This document shows, piece by piece, positions 11,701 to 23,618 of a DNA stretch of 64,000 nucleotides. This stretch comes from Smittium mucronatum. Lineage: Eukaryota > Kickxellomycota > Harpellomycetes > Harpellales > Legeriomycetaceae. Under the pieces are notes generated by a model. The model was not told the DNA's origin. It was given only the letters and a program-made list of their open reading frames with translations, and did no database searches. A program made the position numbers and the translations under genes. Within the stretch, counting starts at the first letter, position 1; every line of letters starts with the position of its first letter. The stretch spans positions 1 to 64,000 of the forward strand of contig LSSL01000004.1 of the NCBI GenBank assembly GCA_001953115.1, in the 5' to 3' direction.

Positions 11701-13355
11701 CATTGATATCAGTCAATTTTATTTCATGGAAAAAAAAAATCTTTCAATATATATTAACCATAATATATGCATACATTATTGTTTGTGTGTTTGAAATTAA
11801 GATTACGATTTTTTGTAGCAAATGGTAAATTATTTTTAATTTAGAAATATAAAATTTAAGAAAAAATATATTCAAGCTTTTAGTTGGAGTCTCATTATCA
11901 AAGCTGGGATTTAAATTTACAATTATCAAATATTACTTTAAAACAATTTCCCATCAATATACCCGAAAACTAGAATATATTCGAACTTATCTATTATTGA
12001 AAAAAAGTGAAATTTTACTCAATGAATTTTTACGATAAAATTAGAAATTAAAAGAAAAAGAAAAATATATATTCAAAACAACTGAGCACAATTAAGAATA
12101 TATTAACCTTGTTATTTTGTCGAAAAACTGTCTAAGTATGTGAAGTATGGCTTCTTAGGTATATATTCATCCCTTTGTTGTTTTTTTAGCTCTAGATATA
12201 AGCTATTAATTTTTAAATCTTTTTCCCGTTTAAATTGGTCATATTTTTTAAAAAATATATAAATATGCTTGAGTATTCAAAATAAATATCACTCTAGTGT
12301 GATTATTATAAATTAAAATTATAAATATAGTAAACAGCACTATGATAATGATTATGAATTTGATTATATATGAACAATGCCCAAAATCAAAAATGAAGCA
12401 TATACAGATGTGTATACATATATGTATGCGTTTTTACATTTTGATATGGGTTATTTTTTCAATAAATGTGATAAAAGCTAATAATGCACAAAATTTGCGT
12501 AATTTTTTTTTTAGTTTTTTTATTATAGCTATGGAATACCAGAAAAAAAAATTTTTTTTTCAAACTTAATTTTCTACGAAAGACTAAATAGAAATAAAAT
12601 TATAGATATTTTTACAAATAATACTTGTAGAAATAAAAAAGAGATAAAACATGTGTCTGATATAATATATTTTATGTACGAGCCATTTTCCTTTAAAAAA
12701 AATCCATCAACTTATTTAAATACCCAGATAAAATTAAAATCTCTATGAAAAAAAAACTTATTAAAGGATAATAAAAGATCAAAAATAATCCATTTAATAG
12801 TGAATAATGTATATGTATATATATATATATGAAAAAATACCAAAATTTAGTCAGATCTAGTATGTTTTATATTATATTGTCTAAGCTTTAATTTTTTTTA
12901 TTAAACAATGATCAATTTATTTAAAAAAATTGTTGGATATAAAATAATATTGCATTTGAAATAAAAATAAAATCTTAGTTAAAAGATAATTGATAATATC
13001 ATGCTTTCTAAATTAAATTTAAGTAGAATATCTCCATTAAAACTATCTAGCTGTATAAATAGGAGATATCTAATATATTTTTTATTTTCTATCGACCAAT
13101 AAACCTATATTCAATGGCATGTAAATATTTCATGCTGAAAATGAAATGGAAATTTTTAGGTTTATTAAATTTCACCTTTAATAAATCTAGAATAAAGTGA
13201 AATTGTGATTCTAAAAATCAAGAACCAAAATAAAATAAATGATACAAAAATAAAAATTCCAATTTATCATCAATTACCAATTAAAATATACTTAAGCTTT
13301 TGAAAGATCAATATAAAGGTTTTACTATTAATGTCACAATTGATATTAATGACGT
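8767..13355. other. Intergenic region without a supported gene
   Basis: About 4.6 kb of A+T-rich sequence with only short frames. It includes a TA-rich microsatellite near 12810-12830 and scattered GC-richer scraps at about 9.04-9.10, 9.88-10.13 and 10.49-10.70 kb that may be old gene or element fragments. R2-like motifs occur near 10817 and 11010. Nothing is strong enough to annotate as a gene. Confidence 0.6.
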
Positions 13356-13660
13356 TGGAGGCTAAAGATAATAAGTTTATTTAGATAAATTTTTATATAA
13401 AATTAAGGGAATAAAAACTAGGCTAGGTTTTTAACTTGTTGTTAAACGGCATAATCTATCACGGTAAGGATTATGCTGTCCTTATATATAAAATGATTAA
13501 ACATAGTAATAATGAGCAATAGTAATCATTGACCAATGTGATGTAAGCAGGAGAAAAAATAGGTTTAATTGTGAATCAAGCGGAGGAATCGGTAATTAGT
13601 ACTTTGTTTTATGAAAATATCTTTCCCTTTCGAAAATTTGGGAATTAGAACTGAAAATTT
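13356..13660 (-). repeat. LTR, 3' copy of the Ty3/gypsy element
   Basis: Aligns with 18688-18971 through blocks such as AAAGATAATAAG, TTTATATAAAATTAA, ATAAAATGATTAAACATA, GATGTAAGCAG and AATTGTGAAT. It begins TGGAGGC. The inner end is approximate because similarity fades after a shared TTGGGAATT. Confidence 0.85.
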
Positions 13661-13994
13661 AGTATAGGCCAAGATTCAAAATTTAAAAAAAATCTGTATA
13701 GCGGACAATCCGCAAGTCATTCACCCATCCAATCATCCACAAGGCCTCCTTACCAGCTCCCTACGCTACTTACACAGCTTTGGGGGGGGCCCATCGACAG
13801 GGAGGAGATGCTTTTCATTTGAATCGGATACGAGGGATTGAATCTGGCTTTTTAGGGGCGGGAGGCACTGATTTTGTAATTTGAGTTGATTTTATTTTTC
13901 GAGGTTTTATGCAAGATTATGGATTTTTTTTATCTGGATATTTTTCGTTTAATACACGTTTTATTCTAGTTTGAGTAATTTTTTTTTCTGGCAT

Positions 13995-14324
13995 TCAAGA
14001 TCTGTAGTAGTAAGATGTGCCTTCATATTGTACAAGGTGTTGCAGTTTTCCGTAGCGAAAGTGGGAGTCCAAGTTCTTCGAAACTAGATAATCCTCTGAG
14101 AATGTTTCATAATATGGTGCGGAATATGAAATTCGATCGGCTATAGAGTCTGGATGATGTTTTTCTAACAGTGATACATACAATGCTGGGTGTATCCTCA
14201 TACTGGTAGGAATATCTAATTTATAAGTAAATTTATTAGTTTTACCTATAATTTTGAATGGAGCCATGAATAGGTGATTTAGCTTTTTGCTGGGGCGGTG
14301 CGTTTTGATATTCCTGTAGTTCAT
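13995..14324 (-). pseudogene. Integrase C-terminus and chromodomain
   Basis: The open frame begins near 14324 and contains the integrase tail signature with RPSKKLNHLFMAPFKI and SMRIHPALYVSLLEKHHPD, which in this family links integrase to the chromodomain. It continues into the chromodomain-like block DYLVSKNLDSHFRYGKLQHL, whose usual terminal WKGY is weakened to YEGT. The element's product would have directed integration to heterochromatin in intact relatives. Confidence 0.85.
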
Positions 14325-14339
14325 CCAAACTAGATTACC

Positions 14340-15090
14340 AACTATAAATTCATGGCTTTAGAATCTACTCTTTTCAGCGCTGTATTTATATCTGCAAATG
14401 ACGTGATACAGGCTATTCGTCAGACTTGAGTTATTTTCTCGAATTTTGGATATTCTTGATTCAGCTTCGAGACGGAAGAAGAGTAAAAAATGGCAGTGGT
14501 GAGGCGGATATGGTGGCCCATTAGTGATTAGAAGGAGGTAAATCTGGAATAGGAATGTTTGTAATTGTTTTATGCGAACTCTGAAAGTTTGATTAGGTTG
14601 TACCAGTCGTACTGTTTTTAATTTACATAACAGAGGAGATATTTCTCAATCTGTTTTATCATTTGCGTTTGGCAGTCAGTTTCCAGATGGAAGCTGGATG
14701 GTATTTCGACTTTTATTATGAAAAGCTTCATCATGTACGGTAGAAATTGGAAATGAACTGGGCTTCTCGGTCTGAAATAATATCTCTGTGGAACCCATAT
14801 TGGTAAAAAACGTTTTTTAGTAGCAGATCCTCGGTTTTTCTGGAGTTTTGCAATTTCTTAAAAGGGATAAATTTCACCATTTTTCTTAAATATATATATA
14901 TATATATATATTAATACCGGTATAGTGGTAAATTCTTTTGACTTCTATAGTTCCACTATGAAATCTGTTCTGATTGAGTCCCAAGGTTGCGTGAATATCG
15001 GAAGAGGCTGAATAAGAGGGTGTCTCTTGTGTTTTCTGAAATTAGCCTTATTGCAGACAGTGCAGGGTTTAATGTATCTTTTTATGACCT
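14340..15090 (-). pseudogene. Integrase core, inactivated
   Basis: The zinc-binding half is visible as PCTVCNKANFRKHKRHP (about 15020-15072), followed by WDSIRTDFIVEL with the first catalytic Asp (about 14955-14985) and SDREAQFISNFY with the second (about 14740-14785). Next comes SFHLETDCQTQMIKQIEKYL, where the family has TDGQTERVN; the third catalytic residue (Glu) is Gln at about 14664. Several stops and frameshifts interrupt the frame, and a (TA)n run sits at 14888-14911 between the first two blocks. Confidence 0.85.
14888..14911. repeat. (TA)n microsatellite within the dead integrase
   Basis: About twelve TA units interrupt the integrase frame between the first and second catalytic Asp regions. 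This is consistent with expansion after the element lost function. Confidence 0.8.
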
Positions 15091-15344
15091 TTTTTATTGC
15101 TGAAAATCAATTTATCTACGAACTAGGTCAATAGATTTAACCACACCGGGGCGCCCCGAAAATTGGGATCAGTGGAAAAATATAATTACTTCTTTTCTCA
15201 GAGTTTTGGATAATCATATATTTTCTTTTGAAATGATTAATCCTTTATTCGCTCTTATATTAGTGTCTGTTTCGGATTTTTTCGCAGTTCCTTTGTATAA
15301 GTGTCTAATTCTGTTTCTTTTTTGAGACTGCTACTTGAGATTAT

Positions 15345-15605
15345 TCAAGCAATTATCTTGCTGAGGAAGTAACAGGACTTTATTATATTGATTTCAAACG
15401 GCTTTCTGTCCTTGAATTCCGATCTTCTCGATGATGAGTCAGGTTTATCTCCGAGAGAACCGGGTTTATTTTCGATTTTGAAGTTAAATCTTGTGAATTC
15501 TAATGAATATCTGGTATGTCTTATGTTCAAGTTTTTTGCAGCCTTAAAGTGTTTAATATTATTGTGGCCCGTCAGTAACATGAATTCGTGGTCTGATCCT
15601 ACCAA
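15345..15605 (-). pseudogene. RNase H region of the Ty3/gypsy element
   Basis: Contains GSDHEFMLLTGHNNIKHF and HTRYSLEFTRFNFKIENKPG, then SLGDKPDSSSRR. These match the end of the Ty3/gypsy RNase H domain (family pattern TDHKNLxxF, then RWxLxLxxFxFxIxYxPG, then DALSRR). The conserved Asp of TDH is Gly here and Ala of DALSRR is Ser, so the domain is decayed. It lies between RT and integrase, as expected. Confidence 0.85.
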
Positions 15606-16185
15606 ATAATGCCACCATTATTTATGAGCGATGACACATGGCAAGGAGCTCCTTATCATATAATTCATATTTAATTCATGCTGGAGCGAATTTCTTAGAC
15701 AAGTATGCTATGTTATAAAGATCACCGCCTGAATCTTCCTGTGAGAGTATTGCTCCCATTTAAAAATCCGATGCGTTGTTTTCTACTATTTAATTCTTAT
15801 TTTATTCGAAGGATTTGAGTACAGGAGAGTTTAACAGTGAAATTACTAGAAAATGGAATAAAGCATCCCGGTTATCTTCCCAGAAGAAAGGTTTATTTTT
15901 ATTCATGGTTTCTGTGAGTGGAGGTGCAGTTTTCGAAAGATCTGATATAAAAATTCTGTAATAGTTTACAAATCCTAGGAGCTTTTGAATATATTTTACT
16001 GAATTAGGTTTCTTCCATTCTGTAAACGTCCCTAATCTTTATTGGATTTTTTTTCACTACTGAGATAGATAAGACGTGCTCTAGAAAGTCTATCTCTTTA
16101 TCACGGAACTTTCGTTTTTTTAAATTGCAGTAAAATTTTTTAGTTGCAAAAGATTCAGTGCAGATTTCACATATTGCGTATGCTC

Positions 16186-16790
16186 TTAAAGCGAGTTCAA
16201 GTATATCAATATATATTCGAAGTATTTAATGGCGTAATCATATAATACGTCTCGAATAACATCTTTTATAAAACGCTGAAACGTCTCTGGTGAATTTTTG
16301 AGACCGAATGGCATTACTTGGTATTCAAAATGGCCTATAGCGGCATCTAATGCAGTCTTCCAATCCTCACACGCTCTTATACGAATCAAGTTGTACGAAA
16401 ACCAAAGGTCCAATTTCGTGAATATTTTTGCTTGGCTGAGTTGGTTCAATGAATCGTTGATTCTAGATAGAGTGTGTCTGTTTTTTGTGGCTATTTTTTT
16501 GAGTTTTCGATAATCGACACATAACCTTAGATCACCATCTTTTTTACTAGTGAACATAACAGGTGAACATAAAGGAGACTTGGAAGGTCTAATGAGCCCA
16601 GTTCTCAATTTATCGTAGAGGTAATTCTTCAACGCTGTAGTTTCAATAGGATGTAGTGAATATATAGGTATCCAAGATGGTTTCGACCATTTTAATAAGT
16701 CTACTGGACAGTCATAATCTCTATGTGGAGGCAGTTTTTCCGCATTATCTTTGTTAAATAATTTGTTAAATTCTGAATATTCTCTGGGTA
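16186..16790 (-). pseudogene. Reverse transcriptase, catalytic motif lost
   Basis: The readable frame starts upstream of the first Met, with NAEKLPPHRDYDCPVDLL, then PSKSPLCSPVMFTSKKDGDL, LRLCVDYRKLKKIATKNRH, FTKLDLWFSYNLIRI and FEYQVMPFGLKNSPETFQRF. These are RT motifs of the Ty3/gypsy type. The catalytic box, normally Y/F-x-D-D-I-L-I-Y, reads YFEYILIY at about 16203-16226, so both catalytic Asp residues are gone although the flanks are conserved. Confidence 0.92.
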
Positions 16791-17049
16791 AACCATCTAG
16801 AAATTTGATTATTGGATCAGCTTCTTTGATCGATTATATTTTTGGTTTAAATCTAACTTTTTTCTTCGTTAATTTTTATACATTGATATTAGGCGGAACT
16901 GCGCTTTGGTCATAGGATTTATCTTCTAAGACTATTTTGGTTAAATTTGGTGTTGCATCAAATAATCGGTCTATATCTGTATCTGAAGCTTCAGGTTTAT
17001 AATATAGAATCAGTTAAATGTTAGTGGATTTAATACCTGAAGATTGTAC

Positions 17050-17260
17050 TTCTCCTTCGCCTATTACTCCAAATATGGTGTTTATTTCTGAATTTTTATC
17101 CTTTTTAAACTCGAATTTTTGATTTATCCGGTCTATTTTCGGGATTTTTTTGTGAAAAATGGTAGCCCTAAAATTATAGCTTTGTTAGAAGAGTTTATCG
17201 GATATAAGTTTATGTTATAATTAAATAATTCATCAATTATTATGTTTAAATCATCGTAAT
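17050..17260 (-). pseudogene. Aspartic protease end, fragment
   Basis: The frame with SNKAIILGLPFFTKKSRK resembles the conserved ILGLPWL block near the C-terminus of Ty3/gypsy proteases. The active-site DTG triad was not found in readable form. It is placed correctly between gag and RT. Confidence 0.55.
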
Positions 17261-17559
17261 CGTGTTTATCAGTAAATTTGCGAGCTAACTGCCATCTAAT
17301 AATTCTATATGTATTGATTATTCTGAATTTGATGGATTTTTAAGGTGAAATTCTAAAAAAAAATTATCTACAAAAATTTCTGTTTCTCTGTAATCTGCCA
17401 AGGATTTTTTTTTACAAAATATTTTTTAGTTTTAGAATATGATTTTATTGGAAATATGATCGATTATTAAGATTATTATTTGATGATATAAAAATATTAA
17501 ATTCACTCAATGGTAACTCTCGTTTTACTGTTGAGTGCAGGATTTTACCTGAAGTTCTC

Positions 17560-18480
17560 TTTTGGTGCATCTAGTGCTATATTCCCACTGCTTCCGCAAA
17601 ACAAGCACAAGCCTAATTCAAACCTTCTGTTTTTTTCAGAAAGTGGTCCATTATATCTAGACTTCATAGAATCTATTTACATCTAAAAAATTGGCTCTTG
17701 ATGCTGTGAGTTTGAAGTTGTTTCTGAGAAGAAACTGGGGGGTTTTTTTTACCTAAAAGGGTTTAGACTTGGTGCGTCACTTTTATTATAGGAAATAAAA
17801 TTTATTGTGCACATAAGATTGTCTATGTTAACCGCGAGCTGAATTTTTTCCTCAAGGCTTTCCGTAATGTCCATTACTATTAGATATTGCATAATTTTTT
17901 TGTTAAAGCAGCGGAGGAATTGATCAACCAGTGCAGCTTTGTCAAATTAACTCTCACATTCCAGGGTTCTAAATTATGCTACATAAGCGGGTAAGCTTCT
18001 TGAAACTTTTTTGCAGTTTCTGATTTGGTCTTTGGTCTTGATACTGTGACTGTTATCGGAGAATTTATTTCTGAAATAATTCATCAAAAGTTTAAAATCT
18101 ACCGGGTAAGGTGGATTTGATTCTAATAATGATCGGAAACATGTTGAAGCAGTTCCTAGAGGTTGTGCTCAAATGAACAATATTTTGTTCTTTCCAACCG
18201 AGAAAGTATCTGGGATTCCCCCAAAAAACGTTTCTATGCTTGAAATTAACGCATTATATTCAAAAACTTTGACGTCAAATTTTTCTGCGCCTGAAAGTTT
18301 AATACTATCTGTTATGCTGGGCCGGGATAGTTTAAATGTGGTCCAGCTTAATGGAGGCACTAGGTTCTGGACTTGATTCTCAAACTTTTCTTGAGCTTGG
18401 GCTAAGGTTTTTGATTTGATACAGGTATATATTTGTCCTTTCACTTGAGACTGGACTTGTAAGCGTATTTGAGCTTTGAT
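17560..18480 (-). pseudogene. gag remnant with broken zinc knuckle
   Basis: The largest open part (18169-18444) is acidic and Ser/Thr-rich, with LSGAEKFDVKVFEYNALISS, a position and composition typical of Ty3/gypsy gag. Near 17563-17613 the frame reads GLCLFCGSSGNIALDAP, which corresponds to a CCHC knuckle (C-x2-C-x4-H-x4-C) in which His is Asn and the last Cys is Ala. Confidence 0.75.
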
Positions 18481-18687
18481 TTATTCTTTTTCTGGGCTCA
18501 TGGTTTTTTCTTATGTTTGATACATTTGGCCTGCGGCTTCAATACCGGTATCTGAAACGTTTTCTGGATAAAAAATATCTGGGCTTAAGTGGAATGGGAT
18601 AGAAATTGAATGATTTTCTCGTATTTCTTTCTCGTTATTATTTAATAAGATGCTGTTAAAACTGTCACGATCTAAACTAATTACTTT

Positions 18688-18971
18688 TGAAGTTAAAGAT
18701 AATAAGATTATTTAGATAAAGATTTATATAAAATTAAAGGAGTAAAAACTCGACTATATTTTCAACTTATTGTCGAGCAGAATAATAAATCATGGTAAGA
18801 ATTATACTGTCTTTTTATATAAAATGATTAAACATAATAAGAATGAGGAGAAGTACTCATTGGCCAGTGGATGTAAGCAGTGAAAAAATAGGGTTAATTG
18901 TGAATAAAGTAGGAGAGTCGGTGATTAGTGCAATGGTTTATGGAAGTTAAATTGGGAATTCAGAAAACTTA
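18688..18971 (-). repeat. LTR, 5' copy of the Ty3/gypsy element
   Basis: Partner of the LTR at 13356-13660, beginning TGAAGTTAAAGATAATAAG at the inner side. Differences from the other LTR are many and mostly single-base. The outer end is approximate. Confidence 0.85.
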
Positions 18972-20360
18972 ATCATAATATCTTTAAACAATATTAATGC
19001 GAAGAAGATAGTTTTTTTTTAAAGAAACTTTAATTATATAGTTTTTTTTTTGCATAGCATTTTTTTTTGATAACATAAGTTTATTTTGGGTTCAAAGAAG
19101 TGGATATATAATAAATAGTAATTTTAAGAACTCTAATGTAGATATTATGTGAAGTTTTTCATTACATATTTTATCCTCAAATTTTAAACTTGTATCATCG
19201 ACTATTAAAGTAGTCTCTTTTGTTCGTGGAGATTGAAATATTTTTTAATTTGAAAAATTATCTTCCAAAATTTACATTTAAAATCAAATTAAAAAAAGTA
19301 GCTACGACAAAATTTTCATCCGCCTTCCTGGGTATATCCAAATACATAAAAAGAAATATGCAGTTTTTACTTTTATACAAAGGAGTTTTTTATTTCTAAC
19401 CAAAAATGTGTGTGTAGATCTATTAAAATAAGTATAAAAGCGATAAAAATCAAATAAATGGTTTTAATACTTAAAATGATAGTACTTTTACTGTATAATT
19501 AGCCTCGATATTAACTACTCATTTCGTGATTGTAGGGCTCTTAATTTTTGGTAAATATTGAGAATATAATTTTCTTAAAAATTACGCTTTTCATATATTA
19601 AGTGAGAATAAAAAATGATTCTGGTTAATTTTTACAAAGAAGAAATAGTTGAAGCTAAAAAAAAAATGTCATTTTAAAGTGAAAGAACCCAAACTTAACC
19701 GGTTTAATTTCCGCTCCATATTTAGATTAAGATCTTTGGTCAATAAAGAAATCTAATTTCTTTATAAATAAATTATTTATATCTAATAGTTTCAATTAAA
19801 TCGCTGAAATTATACTAATAATAAACAATGAATAATTTAAAATCAAAATTATTTGGTTGGAATAGAAATTTCTGTAGCCTATTTCTTCGAATTATATTTA
19901 AAATCTTTCAAAGTTTAATCTTAATATTTAGTGAAAAAACGATATTTAGTAGAATAAAAAGATGATTTCAATTTAATTATCCCAAATCCCTTTTTATGAA
20001 AAAAAAGCTAACCAATAAAATATAATATTATTTTATAATTTATTTATAAAATTAGAAGTATTTTTTCATTTAAAATGATTTTCAATTTATAACCAATAAA
20101 TCCGCTGAAAATATAAATGAGTACACATAATAGATAGTGTTTTAAATTTTTTTTCAAAAGATATTTGTTTTGAAAAGAAATCAGAATATCTAATTTCAGA
20201 TTCTGGAAAAGATTTTTTTTCATAAAAGCGCGTTTCTTTCTTAGCAAAAATTTAATTTATGAATTATTGTTTGAAACAGACCGCATATCTTGGAATAATG
20301 TGGAGTTATTTTTGTTGTTTCATTACTTTTATTCATTATCTTTTCTTTAATTATTCTACA
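18972..20360. other. Intergenic region without a supported gene
   Basis: A+T-rich sequence with T and A runs. The few frames, such as one on the minus strand at 20044-20247, are Lys/Leu/Phe-rich as expected by chance in this composition. No feature seen. Confidence 0.6.
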
Positions 20361-21060
20361 TCATTATTATAATTGTGTCATATAGTTTAATGACATCTAT
20401 TCTTAGATTTAATTTTGTAATTTTTGGATTTTTTAAAGCTAAAAACATATCTGGGATAACTTCTATGTTCTCATATAAGCCTCTGAATGTATCTCTTGCT
20501 GTTTTAAAAACACCCTTTAATCTTATAAAAAAAAAAACAGTTATTATTACATTATTATCGGCTTTTTGTTGATCTGGGGGTAATTCTTACGTTATTTTTT
20601 TTTATTTTTCGATACCGAATTTCGTCTATGTAAAATAATATCCTGCACCGAGGGGCTTTTTTCTTAAGTATTAATACGCCGAATTTTCTTCAACCACAAT
20701 TTACCCTTTATCGTTTATAATATCCCAACATTCATAAATATTGTCGCCAAAACCAATCATATAGTCATTTGTCGTCTCCTTCAAAAAATTTCTGCAAGTA
20801 TTTTTCATCCTCCCACAGATAGAAATTTTGTTTATATACCCTTCTAAATCCGGGCTTATAATAGCTCATCTCTCATCAGATTTTAATGCAACTTCTCGCT
20901 TCAGACAATATCTGTAATTATTTCCAGAGTAAAAAAGTTTTCCATCGTGAAAATAGTCGCTTGTCCTATTGATAAAAAATACGGTGCAGTCTATAATTAA
21001 GGCTAATTCCTTATTTTTATTCAGAATAATTGGATTAGACAGTTGAATTTCCTTTTTCAT
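20361..21060 (-). pseudogene. Decayed DDE-superfamily transposase (DDE_Tnp_4-like)
   Basis: Read on the minus strand from 21060, a single frame crossed by stops gives ordered blocks typical of DDE_Tnp_4-type transposases. They are LIIDCTVFFINRTSDYF (family: IDCT or IDGT with the first catalytic Asp, then RP), FYSGNNYRYCLKREVALKSD (family: YSGKHxxYGxKxExxV), then WDIINDKG (family: DKGY with the second Asp) and YLRKKPLGAGYYFT. After one frame change comes YKIKGCFKTARDTFRGLYEN, corresponding to the ENFFGRLKxKF region where the third acidic residue lies; the expected VENFFGR is eroded. At least four stops are present, so it is dead. No terminal inverted repeats were found. Confidence 0.72.
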
Positions 21061-21299
21061 TGGTATAGAAAATTTTTTTTCAGAGAATTAATTAATAAAT
21101 CTGCCATGCAATTTAATACATTGCAAGATGATTTCCCTGGAATATTAAAACCCCCAAAAAAGTTTCTGTAATTTAAATCAATTTCTTAAATATGAAATTA
21201 ATATAATTTATATATCTTTTCGCAAAAAGAAAGATTTTATCGCCCTGCGCATTTACGAATTTATAAGATCCATTTCGCACGCAAAATATATCTCGTTAA

Positions 21300-21600
21300 A
21301 ATATTTTACATTAAATACAAACAAATATTAAACATTATCTGGATCTCTAGATACATCATTTTATATTTTTGGATAATAATTTCGGCATCTCTGGCGTGAT
21401 TTACCGGTATTGCTATTGCAACCAGAGACTCCGCCTTATTGCTTTTTGTGGCTTCAATGTAAATGTCAATTTTTTTGGATATTAGTTTGGTTTGACATTT
21501 TTAAGTTCTGATTTAATATCTCGCTGTTAAAATTAAAATATAATTTTTTAAAATTTAGAGGGGTTTTACGAGTATAAGTACTTTTAAAATTTTGTTTTTT
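21300..21600 (-). pseudogene. Coding-like fragment upstream of the DDE relic
   Basis: Two minus-strand frames joined by a frameshift read like protein: one with KTPLNFKKLYFNFNSEIL, the next with KKIDIYIEATKSNKAESL followed by an IPVNHARDAEIIIQ stretch. Local base composition is richer in G+C than its surroundings. It could be the N-terminal part of the transposase at 20361-21060 or a separate element. I do not recognise it. Confidence 0.4.
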
Positions 21601-22389
21601 ATGATATTAAATCGAATTTATCGAATTTTGAATGCTATTGAGGCCCCTAATTAACCAGAAAACCTGCATTAAAATATTTTTTTTAAACTTAGAGAAAAAA
21701 AAGTCCACATCATTTTTTGAAGTGATGCATTTAACTCACCCTTTTTTTTTCGAATAAACGAGATTTATTTATTAGAGTATTTTTTACATATATTTACTGG
21801 TTTATTCGCTTTTTCTGTCCGGAATAACCCTCAAAAAATGTTTTCGTGTGGCGATTTTATGTATGTATAATATAAATTTAAACGTGAAGTTTCTATTTTT
21901 ACCAAAAAATTATTTCAATTGATATTTAAAAAATATACACGAGTAATCGCGAAATTAAAAATTCAAGATTTCAAGGATTTTTTCTCTTTTTAGAACCCAA
22001 TATAAAAATCGCAAAAAAAGTAGATGGATTTTCTTTGTTGATTAAAATTCCTAATTTGATTTCTTTTCAGAAATTCAAGAGGTATTTTTTTGCACATATG
22101 GCTGTTATAATATTACCTTTCGTGTTAATATTTATTGGTTTTATGTAAAAATAGCAGATTTAAATAACTCATAAATGATTTTATTTATTTTCACTTACTT
22201 CTATGTTTTTTAATCACCATTTATAAAAATTTAACGGTCAGAATTAATTTCTGAGTACCAAATTTGATAATATATAGGTTATTAACCAATAAGAAAGATT
22301 TTTTTAATTTATTAATTTATAACTGGACTATATTTATTTAATTGATTGTTTAAATTTTTATAATCATATAGTTTAGATAATTTCAATAA

Positions 22390-23350
22390 ATCCTTCGGAA
22401 CCAGCGTACTCATTATCTTATATAAATTCTTTGCTGTGTATTTCAATACCTAAGTTTTCATCACCTATTTTTGCTCGAAATAAACTTTTTTCGTAATCAA
22501 GTTTGCTTTTTAATTATAATAAAACCTCCAATACTATTAATATTGGAACTGCACAGTTTATAATAACCGATAGTGATATTTTGATAAAAAAAACTTTCCT
22601 CCTATTTGAATTCTAGATAGAAACTGTTTTAAATATTTTTTTAATTTATCTCGTGTACCTGTTTAATTCTCGTTGGATTCTCTAAATGTTTCAATTATAT
22701 ATCCATTTTTCTAGCGTTTTAACGCTAAATATATTATAGAAAGCTCCAGTATCTGTATACACAGTAATTTCTTCTAATCTTAATTTTAAAAAAAGTATAA
22801 AATGGTAGTTTTTTTTATTACTCTCAACGAAATTTTTATTTTATTTTAATGTAAATTTTCTTCTTTGGAAACCCGGTTCATAAATTTAATTTGCGCATTG
22901 TTTATTTTACCAGATTAGGGTGCATAGTGACTATTTTTTCGATTGTAATTTGTGAAGTATTGTTGAAAATTCTGCTAACTATTTCACTCTTTTCTGTACT
23001 TCTTTTTTTAAATTTTTTTTTATTTTACGCATCTGTTGGCGGTTTTTGCTTTTTATAATATATAGGGGGGTATTTTACTCTTATTCTCTTGGATCTAGCT
23101 TTAATAGAAGCCAAAAAGGCACATATTTAGTTTCATATGTGCTAAATATGGCTAAAATACCAAACCCTGATATTTTATACCCCTTGTTTCTTGTAAAAAC
23201 ATCTTTTTTTTTTTAAAAAAAAATAAAAATGGAAGAGCAGTTACTGCAGTAGTGTCAAAAATAACCAAATAAAAAAAAAGTTATTATCTATGAAACTTTT
23301 TTTTATTTATCTTTCAGAAAAAACTTTATGCTCCCCAGAATTCGAGTGAT
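22390..23350 (-). pseudogene. Second retroelement relic: gag end and aspartic protease
   Basis: On the minus strand the frame ITVYTDTGAFYNIFSVKTLE has the retropepsin active site DTGA at 22742-22753, with the usual following I/V-S-like segment. Before it lie KPPTDA, a Lys-rich tract and VSRIFNNTSQITIEKIV, followed by MHPNLV, which fits the gag-protease linker region. After it come AVPILIVLEVLL and LDYEKSLFRAKIGDENLGIE, matching the protease C-terminal block (ILG..L followed by DY). A weak zinc-knuckle-like CFYKKQG lies at about 23185-23205. Stops and frameshifts are frequent. No RT follows in place; the DDE relic occupies the next 2 kb. Confidence 0.6.
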
Positions 23351-23618
23351 TTCCGTCATCATCTGAATCTATGGGTTTATTAATTGCAATGATTAAGAAA
23401 ATTTATGGTGTTATGTATTTTTTGTTACTATCTTTTCTAATCAATTTTGCAGAGGATATTTTCAAATCCCATTGTTTGGCTGTCGAAGCTAATTTTAAAA
23501 TTAACACTTCCAATTAAAGAATTATATAATGAAAACATATCTTTTTCCACTTTCTAAGATGGTTTTGTCTAACCTATCTAGATATTTTTTATTCAACTAT
23601 TTTTATGTATAATATTCT

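Larger units (their letters stand above)
13356..18971 (-). mobile_element. Decayed Ty3/gypsy chromovirus-type LTR retrotransposon
   Basis: An approximately 5.6-kb element bounded by two related direct repeats (LTRs at about 13356-13660 and 18688-18971). The minus-strand order is gag, protease, reverse transcriptase, RNase H, integrase, chromodomain. That order and the chromodomain after integrase place it in the chromoviruses of the Ty3/gypsy group. Every domain carries stops or frameshifts, and key residues are replaced in RT, integrase and the gag zinc knuckle, so the copy is dead. The LTRs differ at roughly a fifth of positions by eye, so the insertion is old. I could not identify a convincing target-site duplication or primer-binding site. 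Confidence 0.92.

Noticed and set aside
12800..12832. TA-rich run as a possible replication origin or CRISPR-like array
   Set aside because: It is a plain dinucleotide run without spacers or repeat units, and A+T richness alone does not support an origin in this background.
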